A stretch of 64,000 nucleotides of DNA from Paracoccaceae bacterium. Its GTDB lineage: Bacteria > Pseudomonadota > Alphaproteobacteria > Rhodobacterales > Rhodobacteraceae. The DNA is taken from the NCBI GenBank assembly GCA_002402045.2, contig NVUX02000012.1, positions 1-64,000 of the forward strand, written 5' to 3'. A program made the position numbers and the translations under genes. Shown here piece after piece: positions 7,946 through 16,148 of this stretch. The first letter of the stretch is position 1. Each line of letters begins with the position of its first letter. Under the pieces are notes generated by a model. The model searched no databases. It was not told where the DNA came from and saw only the letters and a list, made by a program, of their open reading frames with translations.

Positions 7946-10900
7946 TTAATGAAAGTCTCGGCTCGGAAATAGCACCTTGGCTTGCTCTCTTGGGTGTCGG
8001 GCCCGTGCGGGCCGCGGGGCATCATCCGCTATAGAGGTGGTCTCGCCGACAATATCAAAATCCGGATGCCCCAATTCGGCAAGTCGCCCCGATATATCTT
8101 CCACCTTTTCAGCAATCAGGTGGGTCACAATCCCCTCGCGCTGAAGCCTGCCCGTCACTTTCAGCAACCTGCCTGAAATCACGGCTTTGCGGAATTTCTT
8201 ATAAATCGACCGCCATACAATCACATTGCAGACCCCTGTTTCATCTTCTAACGTTACAAACACCACCCCCGAGGCGGTGCCGGGCCGTTGCCGCGTTATT
8301 ACGAGGCCGCACACCGTGTGTCGCCGAATGGGCGCGCTTTCCAGCATGTGGTGTGGCGTTAGGCCCGTTATCCCGAGGCGCAGCAGTTCCATCGGGTGCG
8401 CCCGCAGGGAAAGCCGCATCGAGACATAATCCTCTACCACCTCCTCCCCCAGTTTCATTGCATTCAGTAGCACCTCCGGCTCGGTAATGCCTTCGCCTTC
8501 AAGGCTGCCCGCAAATAGCGGTAGGGGCTTGGGGGCCTGAATGGCTTTAACCTGCCAAAGCGCATCGCGCCGGCCCAGCCCCATGCTGGTATAGGCATCG
8601 GCCTCGCCTAGCCGCTCCAGCGCCGAGGGCGAAATGCCGGCCCGCTGCCACAGGCTTTCAGGGTCGGGATAGCCATTGCCCCGCGCCGCAATGATCCATT
8701 CCGCATCTTCGGCCCTAAAGCCTTTGATCTGGCGAAACCCAAGCCGCAGGGCAAGCGCGCCGTCCATTCGCCGTTCCAGCCGATTATCCCATGCGCTGTT
8801 GTTCACACAGATCGGGCGCACCTCTACCCCGTGCTCGCGCAAGTCGCGCACGATTTGCGCGGGGGCGTAAAACCCCATGGGCTGAGAATTGAGCAGGGCG
8901 CAGGCAAACGTGGCTGGATGGTGCCGCTTGAGCCACGCGCTGGCATACACCAAGAGCGCAAAGCTGGCCGCGTGGCTTTCGGGAAAGCCGTATTCGCCAA
9001 AGCCCTCGATTTGACCAAAGCAGCGCTCGCAAAAATCTGGCGGATAGCCCTTGGCCAGCATGCCGTTGATGAACTTGTCGCGAAATGTGTTGATGGTTCC
9101 CATCCGCTTAAAGGTCGCGAGCGATCGCCGCAGCCTATCCGCTTCCTCAGCTGAAAATCCCGCCGCCACAATCGCGATCTGCATCGCTTGCTCCTGAAAC
9201 AGCGGCACGCCGTTGGTTTTGCCCAGCACCGCGCGGAGTTCTTCTGACGGATACTCCACCGCCTCCAGCCCTTGGCGGCGGCGAATATACGGGTGCACCA
9301 TATCGCCCTGAATTGGGCCGGGTCGAATAATGGCCACCTCGATCACGAGGTCATAAAACACGCGCGGCTGCATGCGCGGCAGGAAGTTAAGCTGCGCACG
9401 GCTTTCGACCTGAAACACCCCGATGGCATCTGCTTTGCAGAGCATATCATAGGTTTCAGGGTCTTCTTTGGGCAGGTTTTCTAGTGTGTAGCGCGGGCCG
9501 TCATGGGCCTCTATCAGGTCAAAAGATTTTCGAATGCAGGTCAGCATGCCAAGGCTCAGGATATCGATTTTCAAAATCCCAAGGGCGTTAATGTCGTCCT
9601 TATCCCACTCGATCACCGTGCGGTCATCCATCGCGGCATTTTCAATCGGGCACAGCTCATCCAGCCGCCCTTTCGTGACGATAAACCCGCCGACATGCTG
9701 GCTCAGGTGGCGCGGAAACCCGTTGATCTCGTGGATTAACCGGATGGTTTGCAGCAGGCGTGTATCATCCGGGTTTAGCCCCGCGGCGCGGATTTTCTCT
9801 GGCTCAATCGGCTTGTTTGACCAGCCCCAAATCTGGCCTGAAAGCGCGGCGGTGGTGTCTAGGCTCAGGCCCATCACCTTGCCAACCTCGCGAATGGCGG
9901 CGCGGCTGCGAAAGAGGATTACGGTGGCGCACAGCCCCGCGCGGTGGCGGCCATATTTGGCATAGATATGCTGAATCACCTCCTCGCGGCGCTCATGCTC
10001 AAAATCCACATCAATATCCGGCGGTTCGCCGCGCGCCTCGGAAATGAAACGCTCAAACACCATGGCGATGGTCTCGGGGCCAACTTCTGTAATGCCAAGG
10101 GCATAACAAATCACGGAATTTGCCGCTGAGCCGCGCCCTTGGCAGAGGATGCTTTGCGAGCGGGCAAAGGTAACGATATCATGCACCGTGAGGAAATAGG
10201 CGGCAAAGCCGAGGCGCTCAATGAGGGTCAGTTCCTTGTCAACTTTGGCTCGGGTCTCGGCACTAACCCCGCCGGGGTAGCGCCGCTTCAGCCCCACCTC
10301 TGTCAGCCGCGCCAGCCGGTCTTGCGGTGGCTCACCCCCGCTCGCCTCGTCGGGGTATTCATAAGAAAGCTCCGAAAGATCAAAGGTGCAACGATTGGAG
10401 ATTTCTACGCTTCGCGCCAGTGCGGCAGGGTGATGGCGAAACATCCGTGCCATATCAGCCGGAGATTTTAACCGCCGCTCGGCGTTGGGCAGCGCGTGGC
10501 GGCCGATTTCATCTATGGTGCAGCCACGGCGCATACAGGTAAGGACATCGGCCAATTGGCGGCGGCTGGCGCGGTGCATCAGCACATCTCCAACGGCAAC
10601 CATCGGCAGCCCCGCTTGTTGGGCCAGCAGGGCAAGGGCTTGAAAGCGGGCTTGGTCTCGCCCGTCATAGGCGGGCGCGGCTCCGAGGAAGACATTGCCA
10701 GGGAAGCGGCGCGTCAACCGTTGCACCTGTTGCAGCATTTCACCCGCGCCGCGCTGCAAGCTTTGCGTTTGTGGCAGGCCGATCAGAATCAACCCTTCGG
10801 CCCCTGCTAAAAGGTCATCCATGTGCAAATGGCACTGGCTTTTTTCGGCTCGCCGTTTGCCTAATGTAAGCAGGCGAGAGAGCCGCGCATAGGCGGGGCG

Positions 10901-11167
10901 GTCAGTGGGCAAGGCGAGCCAGTGGGTGTCGCTATCTTGTAAAATAAGACGGCATCCGGTGATCAGCTTGGGTAAATCAGGGGTGCCGATGCGCTTGAGC
11001 TCTTGCAATGCCGACCATGCCCGTACGACGCCAGCAAGGCTGTTATGATCCGTGATCGCTATGGCGGGTAGGCCCAGCTTGGCGGCACGGATGATCAGCT
11101 CTTCGGGGTGGGAGGCCCCGGTGAGGAAAGAGAAATTACTGGTGGTGCAAAGCTCGGCATATGGCAT
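7946..11167 (-). CDS. dnaE2: Error-prone DNA polymerase III alpha subunit DnaE2 (ImuC)
   Basis: DnaE2 performs translesion synthesis with ImuA and ImuB during the SOS response. The 1073-residue product has the family length. It shows an N-terminal PHP domain (FSFLTGASHPEEL, ITDHNSLAG), the polymerase palm with the catalytic acid motif PDIDVDFEHERREEV, the finger and helix-hairpin-helix regions, and a C-terminal OB fold. It begins MPYAELCTTSNFSFL, typical of DnaE2 rather than the replicative DnaE1. It is the last gene of the imuA-imuB-dnaE2 set, but a 357-bp spacer separates it from imuB. Confidence 0.95.
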   Translation of the reverse strand: MPYAELCTTSNFSFLTGASHPEELIIRAAKLGLPAIAITDHNSLAGVVRAWSALQELKRIGTPDLPKLITGCRLILQDSDTHWLALPTDRPAYARLSRLLTLGKRRAEKSQCHLHMDDLLAGAEGLILIGLPQTQSLQRGAGEMLQQVQRLTRRFPGNVFLGAAPAYDGRDQARFQALALLAQQAGLPMVAVGDVLMHRASRRQLADVLTCMRRGCTIDEIGRHALPNAERRLKSPADMARMFRHHPAALARSVEISNRCTFDLSELSYEYPDEASGGEPPQDRLARLTEVGLKRRYPGGVSAETRAKVDKELTLIERLGFAAYFLTVHDIVTFARSQSILCQGRGSAANSVICYALGITEVGPETIAMVFERFISEARGEPPDIDVDFEHERREEVIQHIYAKYGRHRAGLCATVILFRSRAAIREVGKVMGLSLDTTAALSGQIWGWSNKPIEPEKIRAAGLNPDDTRLLQTIRLIHEINGFPRHLSQHVGGFIVTKGRLDELCPIENAAMDDRTVIEWDKDDINALGILKIDILSLGMLTCIRKSFDLIEAHDGPRYTLENLPKEDPETYDMLCKADAIGVFQVESRAQLNFLPRMQPRVFYDLVIEVAIIRPGPIQGDMVHPYIRRRQGLEAVEYPSEELRAVLGKTNGVPLFQEQAMQIAIVAAGFSAEEADRLRRSLATFKRMGTINTFRDKFINGMLAKGYPPDFCERCFGQIEGFGEYGFPESHAASFALLVYASAWLKRHHPATFACALLNSQPMGFYAPAQIVRDLREHGVEVRPICVNNSAWDNRLERRMDGALALRLGFRQIKGFRAEDAEWIIAARGNGYPDPESLWQRAGISPSALERLGEADAYTSMGLGRRDALWQVKAIQAPKPLPLFAGSLEGEGITEPEVLLNAMKLGEEVVEDYVSMRLSLRAHPMELLRLGITGLTPHHMLESAPIRRHTVCGLVITRQRPGTASGVVFVTLEDETGVCNVIVWRSIYKKFRKAVISGRLLKVTGRLQREGIVTHLIAEKVEDISGRLAELGHPDFDIVGETTSIADDAPRPARARHPREQAKVLFPSRDFH

Positions 11168-11524
11168 GGGGGTGTTAAAGCGGAGTCATCCGCATCTCCC
11201 GGGCTTGGGATTTCCAAATTGGAAAAATATCCTGAGTGAATTGGCAAAGCCCTGCCGAGCCGAAGGCGAGGTGACGCCCAACGGGAGGGTTCGATTTGCT
11301 CGCAAATCGTGACCCGGCAGGCGGGAGAGCGATGCTCGGTTTTAAGGCTTGTGGTTTGTCGAATGTGGTGCAGGAAGGCTGTGTTTGCCAAAGCCTCGCG
11401 TTTGGCGCCAGAAAAAACCATGCCGCCAACCCATCTTGCCACATGTGATGCCCTTTTAGGGCGGCGCGTGCGCAGGGTTTCCACAAGTGCAAGCTGGCCG
11501 CGCCGCTATTGTCATATCCTGCGC
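11168..11524. repeat. Intergenic spacer with dispersed palindromic repeat (copy 1)
   Basis: This gap between imuB and dnaE2 contains no convincing gene; the ORFs in it look like low-quality translations. Positions 11253-11330 hold a repeat that recurs at 51339-51410. It has TGCCGAGCCGAAGGCGAGG, then ACGCCCAACGG, then a hairpin (GATTTG CTCG CAAATC), then GGCAGGCGGGAG. The hairpin arms differ between copies but stay self-complementary. Confidence 0.6.
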
Positions 11525-12583
11525 TCATGCAAACTCTCCTGCCACAAACCAGCCCGGGCTTTGTGGCGTAAAAAACAGCCAGAGTCTTCGGCCCTCATGC
11601 GTTAGCACTTGCCAATAATCACGCACGCCGCTGCGCCATTCTGGGTGGTCAAACCACCATTCCGGCGCAATCCGCTCAGGGCCGATGGTGTGCGCGATTC
11701 GAAACCACAGCTGCCGCCAGCGAAAGCAGCCGGGGGGCTGCGGGCCTTGTCCGGCGATGAGCTCGGGCGCAAAAATGATCATCGGGCGGAGGGCCGGGTT
11801 GGGCCAAGGCCCCCCTGGCGCGCTATAGGCGGCGGCCACCACTAAAAAACTCTTTTCGGGTAGGTGGCTGTCGGCGGGCAAAAACCGCGTTATGTTATCC
11901 AGCCCGATCCGGTTGCCAAGCTTGGTGATAACATCGGCCAAGTCATCAGGCTGCGTGGTACTATGGGCGGAAAGCTGGCGTAGGGGCAGAGCCTCTAGCT
12001 CCACGGCTTCCAGTCTTATCTGGTCAATCCCGTAGCCGGCATCTAGCCCTTCCAGCCCCCGGGCAAACAGCTGTGCTATGCGGAGAGCATCGCGCATCGG
12101 GCGGGCGAGGCGCAGTTCTGTCTGCACGCTGGCTTGGTCTACCCGTCGGGCTGTAAATACCAGCCGTCGCGCGCCTTTCTCAGAATCTTCCAGCCGTGCG
12201 CAGAGCCGCACCAGCAGGCGGTCCAACCCTGCTTCTACATCTTTGAGTAGCCCGACCGGCTCGGGTAGGGTCATGCGAAAGGCAAAGGGAGCGGGGGGTG
12301 GCAGCGGAGTGATTGGCTCGGGGATGGCCCCGAGGGCTTGGTCAAGCCGCAGCAGCACTTCGGCCCCGAAGCGGCGGGTAAGGCTGGCGCGCGGCAGGGC
12401 CATGAGATCAGCCACGGTACGGATGCCAAGCCGCTGCAGGCGGGTGCAGGTGGCAAGCGGCAGGCGCAGGGCGGCCACGGGCAGCGGCGCGAGGTAGGCG
12501 CGGGCTGCTCCAGCTGGCGCGATGCTGAAATGGGCAGATTGGCTTTTGGCTTTTGGTTTTGCCCGTTCGATAATGCTATGCAT
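11525..12583 (-). CDS. imuB: ImuB, C-terminal half (split Y-family-like protein)
   Basis: This 352-residue product corresponds to the rear part of ImuB. It begins around APAGAARAYLAPLPVAALRL and LQRLGIRTVADLMALPRASL (helix-hairpin-helix, thumb), then the little-finger-like region, and ends with YWQVLTHEGRRLWLFF. ATG 12583 overlaps the stop of the front-half ORF by 8 bases (ATGCATAG) and has GGAGG six bases upstream, so it can be translated on its own by coupling. ImuB is a catalytically inactive Y-family relative that bridges the beta clamp, ImuA and DnaE2. Confidence 0.8.
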   Translation of the reverse strand: MHSIIERAKPKAKSQSAHFSIAPAGAARAYLAPLPVAALRLPLATCTRLQRLGIRTVADLMALPRASLTRRFGAEVLLRLDQALGAIPEPITPLPPPAPFAFRMTLPEPVGLLKDVEAGLDRLLVRLCARLEDSEKGARRLVFTARRVDQASVQTELRLARPMRDALRIAQLFARGLEGLDAGYGIDQIRLEAVELEALPLRQLSAHSTTQPDDLADVITKLGNRIGLDNITRFLPADSHLPEKSFLVVAAAYSAPGGPWPNPALRPMIIFAPELIAGQGPQPPGCFRWRQLWFRIAHTIGPERIAPEWWFDHPEWRSGVRDYWQVLTHEGRRLWLFFTPQSPGWFVAGEFA

Positions 12584-13694
12584 GGCCCCCTCCAAGCGCC
12601 CGTATTTGAGCAGCGGCAAAGAATGGCACACCCAAAAAGAGCAGCAGGTATGGCATTGTGTTTTTGGCAGATGGCAAGCTGCGGGGGGCGCAGCGAGTAA
12701 GGCCGCGCCAAGGGCCAAAATCGGCTCTGTGTGCTAAAAGTTTTTGCTTTGGATATAGGCCCAGTCGTGGGGCCAGTTGCTTGCCTGCCCTTGCCTTTAG
12801 TGGGTGCGCATATGGCAAGGGGCTTGCAAGAGGCGCGTGCGGGGCGGCTTCCCGTGAATGTAGCTTGTGCTTGGTGGTTTTGCCCTGTGGGAGGGGGATA
12901 ACTGTGCCAATTTGGCTTTTGCCATATACAGCCAAGACGGGGTTGGCGTTGCGGTCGCTGGTGTTTGAATGCCCCCATGCGGAGTGCATGCCGCATATCA
13001 GGGCCGCATTGTTAGGCCCTGCGCCTGTGGTCTCAACTGACGTCGCTTGGGCGGGGTTTGCGGGCACATTTTGTGCCTTTAGAGCTGGCGTTGCTGTGTT
13101 GGATGTCGTCTTTCCGTCTGATGCATCTGCGCTTGGTTGGGAGCTTGGCGTGCGTTTTGCCGCAGGTGGCAAGACGCGCTGCGGCGCCTTGGCCTCGCTG
13201 CGCTCGGTGGATGTGGGGTTTGGTTTTGTGCCATGGCCGTGCCGCGCCAGTGCCCAGGCGGTTCCATAAGTATCGGCCAGCCCGATGCGGTGGCTGAGGC
13301 CTGCACGGGTAAGGCGGGTGGAGATGTCTTCCAGCAGCGGGGCTTCGCCGCCGCGCAAATGTGCTGAACCGGTGATGTCGAGCGCCAGCCCGTCTGGCTC
13401 TATCGCGACCCATGGGCAATATTGCGTGGCCCAGCGGGCCAGCACCTGCATAAAGCGGGCATCGGCCTCGGGCGCGGCTTCGGCCGTTTGCAGGCCGGGG
13501 CAGAGCACACGGGCTTCACCCAGCCCCATGCCTTTTTGCAGGCCGTGCTGGCTGGCGGTCTCGTTTAGGCAATAGATATGTGTGGTGTTACTTTGGCGCA
13601 GGCTCAGCGCAAAGGGGGCCTCTGTCGGGCGGGCGCGCAACACGCGCTCACTCGGGAGCCTCTGAAACCACAGTGATACCACGCGTCTGCTCAT
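12576..13694 (-). CDS. imuB: ImuB, N-terminal half with long low-complexity tail
   Basis: The first 170 residues are a normal ImuB N-terminus (RRVVSLWFQRLPSERVLR, then GMGLGEARVLCPGL, then ALDITGSAHLRGGEAPLLED, ending AWALARHG). After that come 200 residues rich in Ala, Pro, Ser and Lys with no domain character, and the frame closes at 12576. In ordinary ImuB the ALARHG segment is followed almost directly by the thumb region, which here begins about 650 bases later in another frame. The gene overlaps the end of imuA by 47 bases. Whether the two-piece protein works is unknown. Confidence 0.8.
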   Translation of the reverse strand: MSRRVVSLWFQRLPSERVLRARPTEAPFALSLRQSNTTHIYCLNETASQHGLQKGMGLGEARVLCPGLQTAEAAPEADARFMQVLARWATQYCPWVAIEPDGLALDITGSAHLRGGEAPLLEDISTRLTRAGLSHRIGLADTYGTAWALARHGHGTKPNPTSTERSEAKAPQRVLPPAAKRTPSSQPSADASDGKTTSNTATPALKAQNVPANPAQATSVETTGAGPNNAALICGMHSAWGHSNTSDRNANPVLAVYGKSQIGTVIPLPQGKTTKHKLHSREAAPHAPLASPLPYAHPLKARAGKQLAPRLGLYPKQKLLAHRADFGPWRGLTRCAPRSLPSAKNTMPYLLLFLGVPFFAAAQIRALGGGHA

Positions 13695-14244
13695 CCCAAC
13701 GAGTCACCCACCCTGTTAATGTTCCTGATTTGTTCTTTATAAGCTGCCAATGATGCAGAGTCGAGTCCGAGGCCGAAAAATATGGCGCGCAGTGCCAGCG
13801 GGTTTCAGCGGTGGGGCTGCCTGCGCCTTCGGGGATTAGGAAAACACCGAGGGTTTGGCCGGTTTGTGCTGCGAGGGAAAGGCGACGGCCAGTGAAGAGT
13901 GTGAGCGGCGCGGACAAGCGGGTGACGACCACGCCAAAGGCAGCTGAGCGGAGGGCTTCTTCTGTGGCGGCGAGGCTTTCTAGCTGGTTGGGGGTGTGGG
14001 CGAGGAGCAGGCGGGCGGGGTCAAGGAATGGTGCAATACCATGCGGGTTTAGTGTTTCTGTTTGCCAGCGTTCAGCGATCCAAAGGCAAGACTTGGGCTG
14101 AACCGCGCAGGCTGCCAGTGCAAAAAAAGGTGCGCCGGGGCCTTGGGCCTCATGGGGGCGGGCTGGTGTGAGGGGGAAGGGCAAAGCTTGGGGCATAGCG
14201 GCAATATGGCGAGCGTGGCGGTGGAGATCAAGGGCGGTAAGCAC
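13648..14244 (-). CDS. imuA: ImuA, mutasome accessory protein
   Basis: The 198-residue product resembles ImuA, a RecA/SulA-related partner of ImuB in SOS mutagenesis of alphaproteobacteria. Supporting pieces are the ATPase-core-like SCLWIAERWQTETLNPHGI, LDPARLLLAHTPNQLESLAATEEAL, and its place as first gene before imuB and dnaE2. The frame begins at GTG 14244; a later ATG (MPQALPFP, 14196) is also plausible. I looked for a GTTC-N7-GTTC LexA box upstream and did not find a clean one. Confidence 0.8.
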   Translation of the reverse strand: MLTALDLHRHARHIAAMPQALPFPLTPARPHEAQGPGAPFFALAACAVQPKSCLWIAERWQTETLNPHGIAPFLDPARLLLAHTPNQLESLAATEEALRSAAFGVVVTRLSAPLTLFTGRRLSLAAQTGQTLGVFLIPEGAGSPTAETRWHCAPYFSASDSTLHHWQLIKNKSGTLTGWVTRWDEQTRGITVVSEAPE

Positions 14245-14532
14245 GTTCGAAAAAGCCTTGCGGTTTTTGTTAGAACAGGTGTTGGTAAAACGCTAATGTA
14301 GAACCAAGCTGAAAACACTGATACGCCCCGCGCTGAGGAGTCTGCATTTTGTTGCCCCATTCAAGCGACGCCACTTTCCTAGCAAAAAAGCACAGGTGTC
14401 AAAGCGCGGCGCGAGACTAACACCGCCAAAGCAGTGCAATGTTTGCCGCGCCGCCATGGCATGGAGGTAAGGGTTCCACAAACGGCATCCTCGGCATAGA
14501 GTGGCTAAAATTGTCCGAAGAAAGAAACTGGA

Positions 14533-15783
14533 ATGCAGATATCCACCCCTGAGTTATTAGATGACCTCCGCGCGCGTTTCGCGCTCACAGACACCTGCCT
14601 CGAGCAGGGAAAACGAATATTTTTTGAGAATGCTGGAGGGGCGCTGACGCTGAAATCGGTGGTTGAGGTCTCGGCAGAATATGCTGCCATCCCAGATAAT
14701 CAAGGGCGCGAGAATGCGGCCTCCAAAGCGGGAAGTGCTGTGATATCAGCGGCCAAAGACGATATACAGCGTTTTCTGAATGCGCCCAACGGCCAGGTTT
14801 TTATGGGAGAAAGTGGCACCGAGCTATTGTTTCGCCTTATCCGCGCGGCTTGCCTTGGTGTTGAGGGCGGCGGAACGGTGCTTGGCAGCAGCATTGAGCA
14901 TCCGGCTTCCCGTAGTGCCGCCATTCGGTGGGCCAAAATCGCAGGCCTGAACTATGTCAGCGTGCCACATGATGATGCCACTGGCCTCGTGACGCCTGAA
15001 GCTTATCAAGCGCATATTCGCCCTGATACACGTGTTGCCATCATCCTGCACAGCTCACCTGTGACGGGTATGGCGATGGATGTGGAGGCGATTGCGGCCA
15101 CTATTCGCAAAACCGCCCCTGACTGTCTGATCATTGTTGACGGCATTCAGTATGCCGCCCATGGCGGGCTGGATATCGAGGCATATGGCATAGATGGTTA
15201 TGTAATCTCGCCCTATAAAGTGTTTTCTCGCCACGGGTATGGCCTTGCGTGGATATCAGACCGCCTTGCCGCTCTGCCGCATGATAGCCTGATCGGCGCG
15301 CCGGATGCGCCTTGGGAGATGGGGACGCGAGATGTTGGCGCCTATGCCGCATTCTCGGAAGTGGTGCGCTATTTCGAGTGGCTTGGGGGCCGGGTTTCCA
15401 ACGCCAAAACCAGCCGCGCATTGATCGAGGCTGCGGGCAGAGCCATGGCCACGCAAGAATGGGCGCTTACCGAGCTCATGCTAACGGGCAATGCCAGCCA
15501 GCGTGGGCTGGCCAATATGCCCGGCGCCATCATTATTGGCGGTATTAAAAACCCCGCGCGTCGAGGGCTGGTTTCGGTTGCGTTTTCTGGAATGGATTCG
15601 GGCGAACTTGTGGGCGCGCTGTCGGCACGTGGCATTCGCAGCCATGTCCGCAAGGCAGACCACTATTCCGGCAATGTCCTTGTGCCGCTGGGTTTGGAAA
15701 GCTGTGTGCGCGTTTCACTCTGCCATTATAATACGGCTGACGAAGTGCTGACCATGCTGGCGGCACTGGAGGATATCCTTTAG
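14533..15783 (+). CDS. Class V aminotransferase / cysteine desulfurase-like PLP enzyme
   Basis: The 416-residue product is a fold-type I PLP enzyme of the SufS/CsdA-like class. Visible features are FFENAGGALT near residue 30, the cofactor-binding ESGTELLFRLIRAA and SSIEHPASRS, the PLP-contacting aspartate in IIVDGIQYAAHGG, and the Schiff-base lysine in VISPYKVFSRHGYG. Family members take sulfur from cysteine or act as selenocysteine lyases or transaminases; the substrate here cannot be read from sequence. It stands alone, divergent from imuA and 365 bases upstream of the F420 operon. Confidence 0.75.
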   Translation: MQISTPELLDDLRARFALTDTCLEQGKRIFFENAGGALTLKSVVEVSAEYAAIPDNQGRENAASKAGSAVISAAKDDIQRFLNAPNGQVFMGESGTELLFRLIRAACLGVEGGGTVLGSSIEHPASRSAAIRWAKIAGLNYVSVPHDDATGLVTPEAYQAHIRPDTRVAIILHSSPVTGMAMDVEAIAATIRKTAPDCLIIVDGIQYAAHGGLDIEAYGIDGYVISPYKVFSRHGYGLAWISDRLAALPHDSLIGAPDAPWEMGTRDVGAYAAFSEVVRYFEWLGGRVSNAKTSRALIEAAGRAMATQEWALTELMLTGNASQRGLANMPGAIIIGGIKNPARRGLVSVAFSGMDSGELVGALSARGIRSHVRKADHYSGNVLVPLGLESCVRVSLCHYNTADEVLTMLAALEDIL

Positions 15784-16148
15784 GGCAGCTTCTTACGTCG
15801 CAACGCTCACCAAAAGACGCAACCTGCCAGCGCGGCGCATATCAGGTGCTTCAAAGAGCACAATACTCTGCGCGCCGCTACCGAGGCGAAGCCGAGGCTA
15901 TGGCCCGTTAGGGTTTGAAATGCTTGTCATATTTCCAAGATATGTATGATAAGAAAACATACATACCGAAGTAATACTGAAAGCTGCGGGTAAGATATTT
16001 CCCATCTTCTACCAATCCCCGTAGAGGAGGCCGCCCAATTTAGGCACGTACCGATATTAAACACTCATTTCAATTCCTTCATACCGTTTAATCCCACAAT
16101 TTCCACACGGCCACTTGACAAATTGGACCAATTGGTCAAAATTTAAGT
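15784..16148. promoter_or_regulatory. Spacer upstream of the F420 operon with inverted repeats
   Basis: There is no gene here. A GC-rich fragment (CCGAGGCGAAGCCGAGG, 15881-15897) resembles other intergenic repeats in the window. A clean inverted repeat, TATGTATG and CATACATA with a 9-base spacer, lies at 15941-15965. Immediately before cofG is TTGACA (16115-16120), overlapping the flank of a 12-base palindrome GACCAATTGGTC (16126-16137), similar in style to GntR-family operators. No Shine-Dalgarno precedes the cofG ATG. Confidence 0.5.

Noticed and set aside
11175-11528. 117-codon minus-strand ORF between imuB and dnaE2
   Set aside because: It covers the dispersed repeat and overlaps an alternative-frame ORF of similar length; composition is not protein-like.
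12658-13269. 203-codon plus-strand ORF opposite the imuB linker
   Set aside because: It lies antisense to the low-complexity imuB insert, has Cys/Ala-rich composition with no domain, and no ribosome-binding site. It is a by-product of GC-rich sequence.
14245-14310. LexA (SOS) box upstream of imuA
   Set aside because: Single GTTC/GAAC half-sites are present but not with the 7-base spacing expected for alphaproteobacterial LexA.
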